NCBI RefSeq assembly: GCF_016901015.1 | Contig: NZ_JAFEUP010000006.1 | Span: 124,001-188,000 of the forward strand | Direction of reading: 5' to 3' | Length of the DNA stretch: 64,000 nt | Source of the DNA: Zestomonas insulae | Lineage (GTDB): Bacteria; Pseudomonadota; Gammaproteobacteria; Pseudomonadales; Pseudomonadaceae | Part shown: in pieces, positions 1-9,033 of the stretch | How the letters are laid out: each line of letters opens with the position of its first letter | Position numbering within the stretch: position 1 is the stretch's first letter | Made by a program: the position numbers and the translations under genes | The notes under the pieces: model-generated | What the model was told of the DNA's origin: nothing | Database searches by the model: none | Seen by the model: the letters and a program-made list of their open reading frames with translations, nothing else

Positions 1-92
1 GGCAGCTGGGCGCGCACGCCGGCCCACAGCTGCGGGTCGATCGGGTGGCGGGCGAGGATGCGGCGGTGGCGCCAGCGGCGCAGTGACCACAT
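1..92 (-). CDS. mtfA: MtfA-like zinc peptidase, N-terminal fragment
   Basis: Only about the first 30 codons are inside the window; the gene runs off the left edge. The reading begins MWSLRRWRHRRILARHPI, a basic opening that resembles the start of Pseudomonas MtfA-type (M90 family) zinc peptidases, which in E. coli bind and inactivate the repressor Mlc. The catalytic HExxH part lies outside, so the call rests on the N-terminus and on the position just downstream of the DedA gene on the same strand. The ATG lies 6 bases after the DedA stop and has no strong ribosome site, suggesting co-transcription and coupled translation. Confidence 0.55.
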   Translation of the reverse strand, partial: MWSLRRWRHRRILARHPIDPQLWAGVRAQL

Positions 93-98
93 CGACGT

Positions 99-758
99 TC
101 AGCCGACCTGTTCGGCGTCGCCCGGCGTGCGGCTCAGGCGGTGATGGATCAGGCTGATGAACATCGGCAGCAGCGACAGACCGATGATCGCCACCACCAG
201 CAGCGACAGGTTCTGCTTGATGAACGGCACATTGCCGAAGAAGTAGCCGAGGGTGACCAGGCCGCCGACCCAGGCCAGGGTGCCGAGCACGCTGAAGGCC
301 AGGAAGCGCGGGTAGGGCATCTTGCCGACCCCGGCGACGAACGGGGCGAAGGTCCGCACGATAGGCAGGAAGCGCGCCAGGGTCACGGTCTTGCCGCCAT
401 GCCGGTCGTAGAACTCGTGGGTGCGCTGCAGGTAGTCGCGGCGGAAGATCTTCGAGCGCGGATTGCGGAACAGCTTTTCCCCGGTCGTTCGGCCGATCAC
501 GTAGTTGGTGCTGTCGCCACTGATCGCCGCGACCATCAGCAGCCCACCGAGCAGCACCGGGTCCATGCTGCCGGTGGCGCACAGCGCGCCGGCAATAAAC
601 AGCAGCGAGTCGCCGGGCAGGAACGGCATCACCACCAGGCCGGTTTCACAGAAGATCACCAGGAACAGGATGGCGTAGATCCATGCGCCGTAGTTGGCGA
701 CCAACAAGTTCAGGTAGGTGTCGAGGTGGAGCAGCAGATCGATCGGGTTGAATTCCAT
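99..758 (-). CDS. DedA family membrane protein
   Basis: A 219-residue integral membrane protein with the DedA (SNARE-associated/VTT) signature: an N-terminal amphipathic stretch, a hydrophobic block with ETGLVVMPFLPGDSLLF near residues 39-55, and the second conserved block FLPIVRTFAPFVAGVGKM near residues 130-150. Several membrane spans are visible. DedA proteins support envelope homeostasis, and some members act as lipid-carrier flippases; the substrate here cannot be told from sequence. The start MEFNPID is chosen because AAAGGCGA stands just upstream, whereas the reading frame upstream of it is arginine- and glutamine-rich and lacks membrane character. The MtfA-like gene follows at once on the same strand. 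Confidence 0.9.
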   Translation of the reverse strand: MEFNPIDLLLHLDTYLNLLVANYGAWIYAILFLVIFCETGLVVMPFLPGDSLLFIAGALCATGSMDPVLLGGLLMVAAISGDSTNYVIGRTTGEKLFRNPRSKIFRRDYLQRTHEFYDRHGGKTVTLARFLPIVRTFAPFVAGVGKMPYPRFLAFSVLGTLAWVGGLVTLGYFFGNVPFIKQNLSLLVVAIIGLSLLPMFISLIHHRLSRTPGDAEQVG

Positions 759-956
759 GAGTCGCCTTTCGGGCCGAAACGCTGGCCGGGAGGGAGCGGG
801 CTGCCGAGGGGAAGGGGCAACCGCGCAGCGGATGGAGCGGAGTATAAAACGAGATGCCGGGGGCGCGGCTTCAGTTTGTCGCAGCTTGTGTCGCCACGGC
901 AGCGGGCATAAAGGCTGCAGGGAATTGCGCAGCCCGGCGAAGCGAGGAGTCTGCCG

Positions 957-2507
957 ATGTCCGTGCAGTGCGTGCAACACCCAGCGGTCAGCCTGGCGCT
1001 CGGCCACGGTCTCGACCTGCCGCAGCAGGCGGCCCGCGCCCGCGCCGCCTGGGTGGCGGGGCGGCAGGGACGGGCGCCGTTGCTGCTGGTGGCGCTGATC
1101 TGGGGGCGCCGTTGCCCCAATCCGGTGCACACCCTCGGCGTATTGCTCGATGAACTGTTCGCCGACTACGCCTGCACCCCGGAAGGCTGGAGCGAGGCGC
1201 AGGCGGCGCGGCAGGTGCTCGCCGCGCTGAACCTCAAGCTGTTCCGCGCACGCCGCGAGGGCACGGCGATTGCCCAGCTCGACGTCGGCCTGCTGCTGTT
1301 GTGCGGCGACCAGGGGCAGTTTCTCCAGGCCGGCGCGATCGGCCTGCTGCGCTCCCGCGAGGCCGGCCTGCAAGTGCTGGCCGGGCGCGAGGAGCAGAGC
1401 CTGGGTGGGCAGGCCGAGCTGGCGCTGGTGCAGCACGGCCTCAGCCTGGACGCCGGCGAGACCCTGCTGCTGGCGCCGCAACCGCTGTTCGAGGTTGCCG
1501 ACCTCGACGCCTGGCGTGGCCAGTGCGGCGCCAGCGCGCCGCTCGCCGCCGAGCAGTTGCTCGAACCCTGGCTGCAGGCGCCCGGCGCCGCCGTGCTGCT
1601 GCGCCCCGGGGCGACCGATCAGGCGCCGCCGGTCGCGCCCGCGCAGCACTGGCCGGCGGTGGCCGCGGCCGAGGTGGGCATGCAGGTCGACGGCTGGACG
1701 CTGCTCGAGCGCTGCCGCTACGGGCCGCCCGGCCGCTTGTTCCGTGCGGTCGCGGCGGACGGGCGCGGCGCTTTGTTGTGGCTGGCGGACGCGGCGGCCG
1801 ACGAGGCGTTCTGGCAGCGCGAATGGGTGCTGCGCCGCAGCCCGGTGCGCAGCCTGCCGCAGGTGCTGTCGGCGCGCGAGGTGCGCCGCCATGCCTTTCT
1901 GCTATTCGCCTTGCCGGGCGCCGGCGCGCGCAGCCTGGAGGATTGGTGCGCGGCACGCGGCGCACTGCCGGCGGTGGAGGCGCTGGCCTTGCTGGTGCAG
2001 TTGCTCGCCGCCGTGCGCGCCCTGCAGCGCCGCGGCATGCAGGGCTTGTGGCTGAGTCCGCGGCAAATTCTTCGCGATGAGCGCGGCCAACTGCTGTTGC
2101 TGCCCGAGCAGGCGGCGATTCTCCCCGGCGTGACCCTGCAGGCGCTGGATGCCGAGGCGGTGCCGCTGGCGCCGGAGCTGCGGCGTGGCGAGGCGGTCGA
2201 CGGGCGCGCCGACCAGTTCGCCCTGGCGGCGCTGCTCTACTGGATGCTGGGTGGGCGCTGGCCCGAGGTGGCGTTGCCCGGTGCGCCGGCGCTCAGCCAC
2301 TACGCGCCGCTCGGCGAGCGCCTGGGCGACCTGCCGGCGGGCTGGGACGGCGTGCTGGCGCGCGCCCTGGCGCCGCTGCCGGCGATGCGCTACGAGGCGC
2401 TCTCCGAATTGCAGCAGGCCCTCGAGCAGCCGCTGCAGCGCCGCCCTGCGCCGCGCGCCGGCGCCTGGCTGTGCGCGCTGTGGCAGCGCTGGTGGCGGCG
2501 CGGCTAG
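957..2507 (+). CDS. Degenerate PP2C phosphatase-pseudokinase fusion
   Basis: A 516-residue protein whose layout matches the Pseudomonas fusions of an N-terminal PP2C-like Ser/Thr phosphatase (about 1-235) to a C-terminal Ser/Thr kinase (about 240-500). The family features are eroded in both halves. The PP2C metal motif DGMGG is absent, only a GDQGQFLQAGAIGLLR strand resembling the family core remains, and the kinase half lacks HRD and DFG. In their places stand GLWLSPRQIL and LLPEQAAIL, while the later APE-like and DQFALAALLYWMLGGRWPE segments survive. The family often ends in a membrane anchor; here the end is a short tryptophan/arginine tail. GAGGAG lies 9 bases before the ATG. The frame is open and clean, so it is not an obvious pseudogene; a binding or scaffold role is inferred. 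Divergent from the DedA gene. Confidence 0.6.
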   Translation: MSVQCVQHPAVSLALGHGLDLPQQAARARAAWVAGRQGRAPLLLVALIWGRRCPNPVHTLGVLLDELFADYACTPEGWSEAQAARQVLAALNLKLFRARREGTAIAQLDVGLLLLCGDQGQFLQAGAIGLLRSREAGLQVLAGREEQSLGGQAELALVQHGLSLDAGETLLLAPQPLFEVADLDAWRGQCGASAPLAAEQLLEPWLQAPGAAVLLRPGATDQAPPVAPAQHWPAVAAAEVGMQVDGWTLLERCRYGPPGRLFRAVAADGRGALLWLADAAADEAFWQREWVLRRSPVRSLPQVLSAREVRRHAFLLFALPGAGARSLEDWCAARGALPAVEALALLVQLLAAVRALQRRGMQGLWLSPRQILRDERGQLLLLPEQAAILPGVTLQALDAEAVPLAPELRRGEAVDGRADQFALAALLYWMLGGRWPEVALPGAPALSHYAPLGERLGDLPAGWDGVLARALAPLPAMRYEALSELQQALEQPLQRRPAPRAGAWLCALWQRWWRRG

Positions 2508-2516
2508 GCGCCGGAG

Positions 2517-2975
2517 TCAGTCGCTGTTGATCGGCAGCACGTAGCTCTTGAATTCGCTGTCTTCGTGGAAGCCGATCGACTCGTAGACCTTGTGGGCCAC
2601 GTCGTTGTCGATCTTGGTCGACACGCGCATGCGCACGGCGTTGGTCTCCTTGGCCATCTTCTTCGCGGCCTGCAGCAGGCGGTCGGCGACCAACTGACGG
2701 CGGGCGTCTTCGGCGACGAAGATGTCGTTGAGGATCCACACGCGCTTCAGCGACAGCGACGAGTAGCTCGGGTAGAGCTGGCAGAAACCCAGCAGCTTGT
2801 GGTCGTCGTCATCCGGCAGGGCCAGGTAGATCACCGACTCCTTGCGCCGCAGGCGCTTCTCGAGGAAGCGGCGGGATGCTTCGGGAAATGCCAATTCGCC
2901 ATAGAACTCGCGGTATCTGACGAACAGCGGGGTCAGCAGATCCAGGTGTTCCGAACTGGCTTGGATGATGCGCAT
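2517..2975 (-). CDS. GNAT family N-acetyltransferase
   Basis: A 152-residue single-domain GNAT protein. The acetyl-CoA site region is visible as VWILNDIFVAEDARRQLVADRLL (about residues 80-102; the canonical Q/RxxGxG/A loop appears as RRQLVAD), followed by the helix and the NDVAHKVYESIGF block near the C-terminus that is typical of the fold. The substrate is unknown. I prefer the start MRIIQASSEHLDLL because GAGG stands 6 bases before it; a start six codons upstream has no ribosome site. The stop lies 9 bases from that of the convergent PP2C-like gene, so the two are transcribed toward each other. Confidence 0.85.
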   Translation of the reverse strand: MRIIQASSEHLDLLTPLFVRYREFYGELAFPEASRRFLEKRLRRKESVIYLALPDDDDHKLLGFCQLYPSYSSLSLKRVWILNDIFVAEDARRQLVADRLLQAAKKMAKETNAVRMRVSTKIDNDVAHKVYESIGFHEDSEFKSYVLPINSD

Positions 2976-3101
2976 GGCGGGCCTCGACTTCATGGGTGGG
3001 ACTGCTCGAGCAATGCAGGTGCTATGCCAGCACCCTGCTGGATGCTGCCCAAGCTGATTGGAAAGCGCAATCCAAGCGAGCGTTTGATTGGTTGCTTGCG
3101 G

Positions 3102-5771
3102 CTATTCGAGGTCGAGGTGGGCCATCTGCCGCTGCAGGCGCCAGCTGATCACCTGTTCGGCGGGCATCGGCCGGCCGAAATGGTAGCCCTGGGCGATGTC
3201 GCAACCGAGGCGCACCAGCGCCGCGGCGGTCTCGGCGTCCTCGACCCCTTCGGCGACCACCTGCATGGCGAAGTTGTGGCCGAGCGCTACGGTGGATTGC
3301 ACGATCATCGCGTCGGACTGGTTGTGGATCATCGCCGAGACGAAGGTGCGGTCGATCTTCAGCACCTGCACCGGCAGGCGCTTGAGGTAGGCCAGCGACG
3401 AATAGCCGGTGCCGAAGTCGTCGATCGACAGCGTCACGCCGAGGTCGCGGATCGCCTGCAGGCTGCGCAGCGCCTGCTCCGGGTCGACCAGCAGGGTGCC
3501 CTCGGTGACTTCCAGCTCGATCAGCTCGGCGGCCACCTGGTGCTGGCTGAGCAGGCTCTGCAGCTCGCCGACGAAGTGCGGGTTGCGCAGGTTGTTGGCG
3601 CTGATGTTGATCGCCAGGCGGGTGCCCAGGCCGCGCTCGCTCCATTCGCGCGACTGGCGCAGCGCCTCGTCGAGCACCCAATGGGTCAGCGGATGGATCA
3701 GCTCGGTGCTTTCCGCCAGCGGAATGAACTCGGCCGGTGAGATCAGGCCTTTCTCCGGGTGCTGCCAGCGCAGCAGCGCTTCGAAGCCTACCACTTGCTC
3801 GTCGGCCAGGCGCACCTTCGGCTGGTAGTGCAGGAACAGCCCGCCCTCGCGGATCGCCCGGCCGAGCTGGGTGTGCAGCGCCAGGCGTTCCGGGGTGTAG
3901 TTGTCGCCGCTGCGGTGGTACAGCAGGTAGTCGCGGCGGCCGTGCTTGGCCTGGTACATGGCGATGTCGGCGCAGCGCAGCAGGTCGCCGGCGTTGTCGG
4001 CGTGCTCCGGGTAGCAGGCCACGCCGATGCTCGCCGACAGCTCCAGCTGGATGCCGCCGACCGACAGCGGCTGGCGCAGCACCTCGCTGACCCCCTGGCA
4101 CAGCTGGCCGACGGCGATCTCGTCGCGCATGTCGGTGGAAACGATGGCCATCTCGTCGCCGCCGAGGCGGGCGATCACCGCGTCGTGCGCGACGAGCCAG
4201 TCGCCCAGGCGCCGGCCGAGTTCCTGCAGCACTTCGTCGCCGTGCTGGTGGCCAAGCGTGTCGTTGACCTCCTTGAAGCGGTTCATGTCCAGCAGCAGCA
4301 CGGCGAACAGGCCCTGCGGCGCGCGCGCCACGCGCTGTTCGATGTGCCTCACCAGCCAGTAGCGGTTGGGTAGGCGGGTCAGCTGGTCATGGCTGGCCAA
4401 GTACTCCTGCTCGGCGACGTAGCGCTTGTGCTCGGTGATGTCGTTGAACACCAGCAGCAGCAGGCTGCGCTGCTGCCAGTGGAACACCGTGGCGCGCAGG
4501 TCGCAGTCGAACTCTTGCTGATTGTCACTGCGGCGGAAGCGCCATTCGCGCGCCACTTCGTTGGTCAGTCCGTGGATCAGCTGGTGCAGCGAGGCGAGGC
4601 TGCTGCTGCGCGACAGGCGGCCGTCGGGCTGGTGCTCCGGCGACAGGTCCGAGGGCCGCTGGCCGAACAGCTGCTCGGTGCGTTCCACGCCGAACAGTTC
4701 GGCGGCGCGCGGGTTGGCGGCCTGCACCCGGCCGTCGCTGTCGAGCAGCAGAACACCGTCGCTGATGTCGGTGAACAGGCGCCGGTAGAACTGCTCGCTC
4801 TGGCTGATCTGGCCGATCAGGCGGCGCAGCTGCCAGGCCACCAGGCCCATGAACAGCAGGCTGAGGGCCAGCAGAGCGAGGTTCGACAGGCTGCGGCGCA
4901 GCCACGGCAGCTGGTAGCTGGCGGTGGTTTCGCCGGCCACCGCATGCACCGGGAAGCGCTGCGACGGGGAAATCGCGAACAGCGTCGGCTGGCCGTCGAT
5001 GCTCGCGCCCTCGACGACCTGGAAATGTTGCTGGCTGAGCAGCGGGCGCATCGGCGAGTCGGCCGGCAGCGGCTTGCCGACGTACTGCTCGGCCTGCGGC
5101 GTGCGATACAGCACTGTGCCGCTGTCGTCGACCATCCCGGCGTTCATGTCGGCGCCCAGGCCGAGGCGCTGCATCAGCTGGCCGAAGCGTTCGGTGGAGA
5201 CCAGGGCGCCGATCTGCGCGGACGGGCCCTGCGAAGTGCGCACCTCGATCATCAGCGGCAGCATGAACTCGCTGCGCCCGGGCAGTTGCAACGGTGGGTA
5301 GAACAGCGGCGTGCCGCCGGGCTGCAGGCCGATGCTTTCCAGCTTGCGCAGGATCGGCTCGGCGACCACCGGCTGGCCCACGGCGTCGACCGCATACAGG
5401 CGGCCCTCGCGGCGGGCGAACAGGTAGGAGGACACCGGGTCGTAGCGCATCGCGTCGCTGAGTACCGCATAGGTGCCGGTCTCGTCGAGCGGCGTGCTGC
5501 GCGCCAGGCTGAGCTCCTGGGCGGTGACGCGGATGCTCTCGTAGCTCTGCTGCAGCACCGCGCTGATGTAGCCCTCGAGGGCATGCGACAGCGCAGAGAT
5601 GTTCTGCCGCACCTGGTCGCCGGTCATCCGGTAGTCGCGGTAGATGTTCCAGCCGCTCAGCCCGATCGCCAGCAACAGCAGCACCAGCACGGCGCTATAG
5701 AAGGCAATCCCGATGCGCCGGCGGGGCAGGGCGTCGGGGTTGCGGACGAGGGCGTCGAGGGCGCTGGCCAT
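3102..5771 (-). CDS. Membrane-bound CACHE-PAS-GGDEF-EAL protein
   Basis: An 889-residue cyclic-di-GMP turnover protein. Order: transmembrane helix (about 22-44), a periplasmic dCACHE-like sensor (about 45-295), a second transmembrane helix (about 300-322), a PAS domain (about 335-455), GGDEF (about 460-620) and EAL (about 640-885). The diguanylate cyclase signature reads RLGGDEM near residue 537, with Met in place of the usual Phe. The phosphodiesterase half looks intact: FEALLRWQHP near 663, ELEVTEGTLL, and DDFGTGYSSL. I infer that phosphodiesterase activity dominates and the GGDEF may be weak or regulatory. The start is the ATG at the edge of the divergent promoter shared with the hybrid kinase gene. 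Confidence 0.92.
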   Translation of the reverse strand: MASALDALVRNPDALPRRRIGIAFYSAVLVLLLLAIGLSGWNIYRDYRMTGDQVRQNISALSHALEGYISAVLQQSYESIRVTAQELSLARSTPLDETGTYAVLSDAMRYDPVSSYLFARREGRLYAVDAVGQPVVAEPILRKLESIGLQPGGTPLFYPPLQLPGRSEFMLPLMIEVRTSQGPSAQIGALVSTERFGQLMQRLGLGADMNAGMVDDSGTVLYRTPQAEQYVGKPLPADSPMRPLLSQQHFQVVEGASIDGQPTLFAISPSQRFPVHAVAGETTASYQLPWLRRSLSNLALLALSLLFMGLVAWQLRRLIGQISQSEQFYRRLFTDISDGVLLLDSDGRVQAANPRAAELFGVERTEQLFGQRPSDLSPEHQPDGRLSRSSSLASLHQLIHGLTNEVAREWRFRRSDNQQEFDCDLRATVFHWQQRSLLLLVFNDITEHKRYVAEQEYLASHDQLTRLPNRYWLVRHIEQRVARAPQGLFAVLLLDMNRFKEVNDTLGHQHGDEVLQELGRRLGDWLVAHDAVIARLGGDEMAIVSTDMRDEIAVGQLCQGVSEVLRQPLSVGGIQLELSASIGVACYPEHADNAGDLLRCADIAMYQAKHGRRDYLLYHRSGDNYTPERLALHTQLGRAIREGGLFLHYQPKVRLADEQVVGFEALLRWQHPEKGLISPAEFIPLAESTELIHPLTHWVLDEALRQSREWSERGLGTRLAINISANNLRNPHFVGELQSLLSQHQVAAELIELEVTEGTLLVDPEQALRSLQAIRDLGVTLSIDDFGTGYSSLAYLKRLPVQVLKIDRTFVSAMIHNQSDAMIVQSTVALGHNFAMQVVAEGVEDAETAAALVRLGCDIAQGYHFGRPMPAEQVISWRLQRQMAHLDLE

Positions 5772-5903
5772 GATTGTTCTGATTGTGGCGCTGGGGAGGC
5801 GACAGCTTAGGCGATGGCACTTTGCCGTTACTAGCCCCGTTCGCTCCGCTGATCGGTGCGGCTGGCTACGCTGTAACGGGCGCAGGCGAACAAAGGAGGC
5901 GCG

Positions 5904-8900
5904 ATGATCAGATGGGTGCTGGGCTTGGTGTGGCTCGGGTGGTTCGCCGGCGTGGCGTGCGCGGCGCCGGGCAGTCTGCCGCTGAGCGCTCAGGAACGCG
6001 CCTGGCGCGATGCGCATCCGGTGCTGCGGGTCGGCCTGGAGCGCGACGGCTGGCCGCCGTTCGACATCATCGAGGAGGACGGCCAGTACAGTGGCATCAG
6101 CGCCGATTACCTGCAGCTGATCGGTCGGCGCCTCGGCCTGAGCATCCAGCCGGTGCGTTTCGACACCTGGGACCAGGCCCTCGAGGCGTTGCGCACCGGG
6201 CAGATCGACGTGCTCACCTCGGTGGCGCAGACCCCCGAACGCGAGGGGCGCATGCTGTTCAGCGAGCCCTACCTGATCAGCAACAGCCTGATCTACAGCC
6301 GCTACGACGTGCCGGTGACCAGCCTCGACGACCTGGCCGGGCGGCGCGTGGCCATGGAGCAGGGCTATGCGGTGCGCGACCTGTTGCGTCGCCGGGTGCC
6401 GGAAGTCCTCCTGGTCGATGCGCTGAGCACCGAGTCGGCGCTGCGCGCGGTGTCCACCGGGCGCGCCGACGCCTATGTCGGCGACATGGTGGTAGCCAGC
6501 TACCTGATCCGCAAGAACAGCCTGGCCAACCTGGAGATGCGCGGCGAAAGCAGCCTGGCCGGCAACGAGATCCGCTTCGCGGTGCGTCGCGACTGGCCGA
6601 TCCTGGTCGACCTGTTCAACCAGGCGTTGGCCTCGCTGGATGAAAGCGAACGGGCGGCCGTCGAGGCGCGCTGGATGCCCTCGCTGAACAGCACCGACTG
6701 GCGCCACCTGCTCGCCAAGGGCTGGCCCTATGGGCTCGGCGTGCTGGCGCTGCTAGGTTTCGTGCTGTGGTGGAACCGCCGCCTGCACGTGCAGGTGGTC
6801 GAGCGCCGGCGCGCCGAGGCGGAGGCGCAGCAGCAGCGCCTGACCCTGCTGGCGCTGATCGACGCGATCCCCGACCCGATCTGGTTCAAGGACACCGAGG
6901 GCCGCTACGGCGGGGTCAACCAGGCCTTCGCCCACCTGCTCGGCCTGCCGCGCGAATCCTTCGTCGGCCAGCGCGACGAAGACCTGCTCGACGCCGAACT
7001 GGCCAGCCGCCGCGCCGAACAGGACCGCGCCGCGCTGGCGGCCGGCGCGCCGCTGGAAAGCGAGGACTGGTGGCGCCGCCCGGGTGGCGGCCAGGCGCTC
7101 TACGATACCATCCGCGCCAGCTTCAGCGATGCCGAGGGGCAGCCGCTCGGCCTGGTCGGGGTGGGTCGCGATATCACCGTGCGCAAGGAATTCGAGGCGG
7201 CGCTGGAGCAGGCCAAGACCCTGGCGGAGACCACCGCGCAGCTCAAGGGCGACTTCCTCGCCAACGTCAGCCACGAAATTCGCACGCCGATGAACGCCAT
7301 CATCGGCATGACCCACCTGGTTCTCGACGGCCCGCTCGACCAGCGGCAGCGCGGCTACCTGCACAAGATCCAGCTGGCCAGCCAGCACCTGCTCGGCCTG
7401 CTCAACGACATCCTCGACTTCTCCAAGATCGAGTCCGGCAAGCTGCGTCTGGAACGCATCGCCTTCGACCTGCCGCAGGTGCTGGAGAACCTCGCCGGGC
7501 TGATCGGCGACAAGGCCGTCGACAAGGGCCTGCACCTGCTGTTCAGCATCGACCCGCAGGTGCCGGGGCGGCTGCTCGGCGATCCGCTGCGCCTCGGGCA
7601 GATCCTGATCAACTACGCCAACAACGCGCTGAAATTCACCGAACACGGCGAGATCGAAGTGCTGGTGCGCGCCGAGGAGGCCAGTGTCGAGCGGGTGCAC
7701 CTGTACTTCGGCGTGCGTGACACCGGCATCGGCCTGAGCAAGCCGCAGCAGCGCCGGCTGTTCGAGTCGTTCCAGCAGGCGGACACCTCGATCACCCGCA
7801 AGTACGGCGGCACCGGGCTCGGCCTGGCGATCTGCAAGCGCCTGGCGGAGGCGATGGACGGCGAGGTCGGGGTCAACAGCCGGCTTGGTCACGGCAGCGA
7901 GTTCTGGGTGCGCCTGCCGTTCGGTCTGGGCAGCGGCGAGCCTGCCGAACCGGCGCCGCTGGCGTTTTCCTCGTTCGCCGGGCAGCGTGTGCTGCTGGTC
8001 GAGGACAGCGTGCTCAGCCAGGAAGTGGCGTGCGGCCTGCTGCAGGGCTTCGGTCTGCAGGTGGAGGTCGCCGAGGACGGCGCGCAGGCCCTCGAAGTCC
8101 TGCAAGCCAGCGCCGATGGCGACTTCGCCCTGGTGCTGATGGACGTGCAGATGCCGGTGATGGACGGTCTGACCGCCACCCGCCTGCTGCGTAGCGAGGC
8201 GCGCTTCGCCAACCTGCCGGTGCTGGCGATGACCGCTAACGCCCGGCCGGAGGAGCGCGAGCGCTGCCTGGAAGCGGGGATGAACGATCACCTGAGCAAG
8301 CCGATCGAGCCGCCGGCGTTGTGGCGCAGCCTGCGCCAGTGGCTGGACGGGGCGGCGGCCGGCGGCCCGCCCTGGCAGTTGCCGGGGGTGGACACAGCCA
8401 CCGGGCTGCGCCGCACGCTGGGCCGGGTCGACCGCTATGCCGGCCTGCTGCGGCGCTTCGCCGAGGGCCAGCGGCAGTTCGTCGCCGAGCTGCGCCTGGC
8501 GCTGCTGCATGGCCAGCCGGACCTCGCCGAACGCCTGGCGCACAACCTCAAGGCGCAGGCCGGCACCCTCGGCGCCGATGACCTGCAGGCGCGCGCCGAC
8601 CAGGTGGAGACGGCGCTACGCGAGGGCGCCGGGCTGTTCCAGCTGGAGACGCCGCTGGCCGAATTGCAGCCGCGCCTGGACGAACTGATCGGCGCGATCG
8701 ACGCGCAGCTGGCGCCGGAACCGAGCGCGGCGCCGCTGGCGGTGGACGAGCAGGCGCTGCTGGAGCTCTGCCGGCACCTGGCGCGGCTGATCGATGACCA
8801 CGATCCGCGCGCCGGGCGGCTGTTCGATGACAGTGCGCCGTTGCTGCGCGTCGCCTTCGACGATGCGTTCGGGCGCGTCGAATCGGCATTGCGCGACTAT

Positions 8901-8966
8901 GATTTTGACAGGGCACGGCAGGCGCTGGATGAGGCCTTGTTGCGCCGACGGGCGATTCACTCGTAG
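5904..8966 (+). CDS. BvgS/EvgS-like hybrid sensor histidine kinase
   Basis: A 1020-residue unorthodox kinase. Signal peptide (about 1-22), one periplasmic solute-binding type 3 domain (about 38-255), a transmembrane helix (about 273-292), PAS (about 310-430), HisKA with the phospho-acceptor His457 in SHEIRTP, HATPase with DTGIGL and GTGLGLAI, a receiver domain with Asp747 in LMDVQMP, and a C-terminal HPt with His880 in AHNLKAQAG. All phosphorelay residues are present. The periplasmic domain should bind a small ligand such as an amino acid. AAAGGAGG precedes the ATG. The REC-HD-GYP gene starts 67 bases downstream on the same strand and is the likely output partner, joining ligand sensing to c-di-GMP breakdown. 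Confidence 0.95.
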   Translation: MIRWVLGLVWLGWFAGVACAAPGSLPLSAQERAWRDAHPVLRVGLERDGWPPFDIIEEDGQYSGISADYLQLIGRRLGLSIQPVRFDTWDQALEALRTGQIDVLTSVAQTPEREGRMLFSEPYLISNSLIYSRYDVPVTSLDDLAGRRVAMEQGYAVRDLLRRRVPEVLLVDALSTESALRAVSTGRADAYVGDMVVASYLIRKNSLANLEMRGESSLAGNEIRFAVRRDWPILVDLFNQALASLDESERAAVEARWMPSLNSTDWRHLLAKGWPYGLGVLALLGFVLWWNRRLHVQVVERRRAEAEAQQQRLTLLALIDAIPDPIWFKDTEGRYGGVNQAFAHLLGLPRESFVGQRDEDLLDAELASRRAEQDRAALAAGAPLESEDWWRRPGGGQALYDTIRASFSDAEGQPLGLVGVGRDITVRKEFEAALEQAKTLAETTAQLKGDFLANVSHEIRTPMNAIIGMTHLVLDGPLDQRQRGYLHKIQLASQHLLGLLNDILDFSKIESGKLRLERIAFDLPQVLENLAGLIGDKAVDKGLHLLFSIDPQVPGRLLGDPLRLGQILINYANNALKFTEHGEIEVLVRAEEASVERVHLYFGVRDTGIGLSKPQQRRLFESFQQADTSITRKYGGTGLGLAICKRLAEAMDGEVGVNSRLGHGSEFWVRLPFGLGSGEPAEPAPLAFSSFAGQRVLLVEDSVLSQEVACGLLQGFGLQVEVAEDGAQALEVLQASADGDFALVLMDVQMPVMDGLTATRLLRSEARFANLPVLAMTANARPEERERCLEAGMNDHLSKPIEPPALWRSLRQWLDGAAAGGPPWQLPGVDTATGLRRTLGRVDRYAGLLRRFAEGQRQFVAELRLALLHGQPDLAERLAHNLKAQAGTLGADDLQARADQVETALREGAGLFQLETPLAELQPRLDELIGAIDAQLAPEPSAAPLAVDEQALLELCRHLARLIDDHDPRAGRLFDDSAPLLRVAFDDAFGRVESALRDYDFDRARQALDEALLRRRAIHS

Positions 8967-9033
8967 GGCGGGGTCCGAGCACTGCCGGGAATCCGGGCGG
9001 CGCTCATCGTCGGTGGTGGGTGTGGAGGTGGCG

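Noticed and set aside
957..2507. Active Ser/Thr kinase and phosphatase
   Set aside because: HRD, DFG and DGMGG are missing, so I describe it as degenerate rather than as a bifunctional enzyme.
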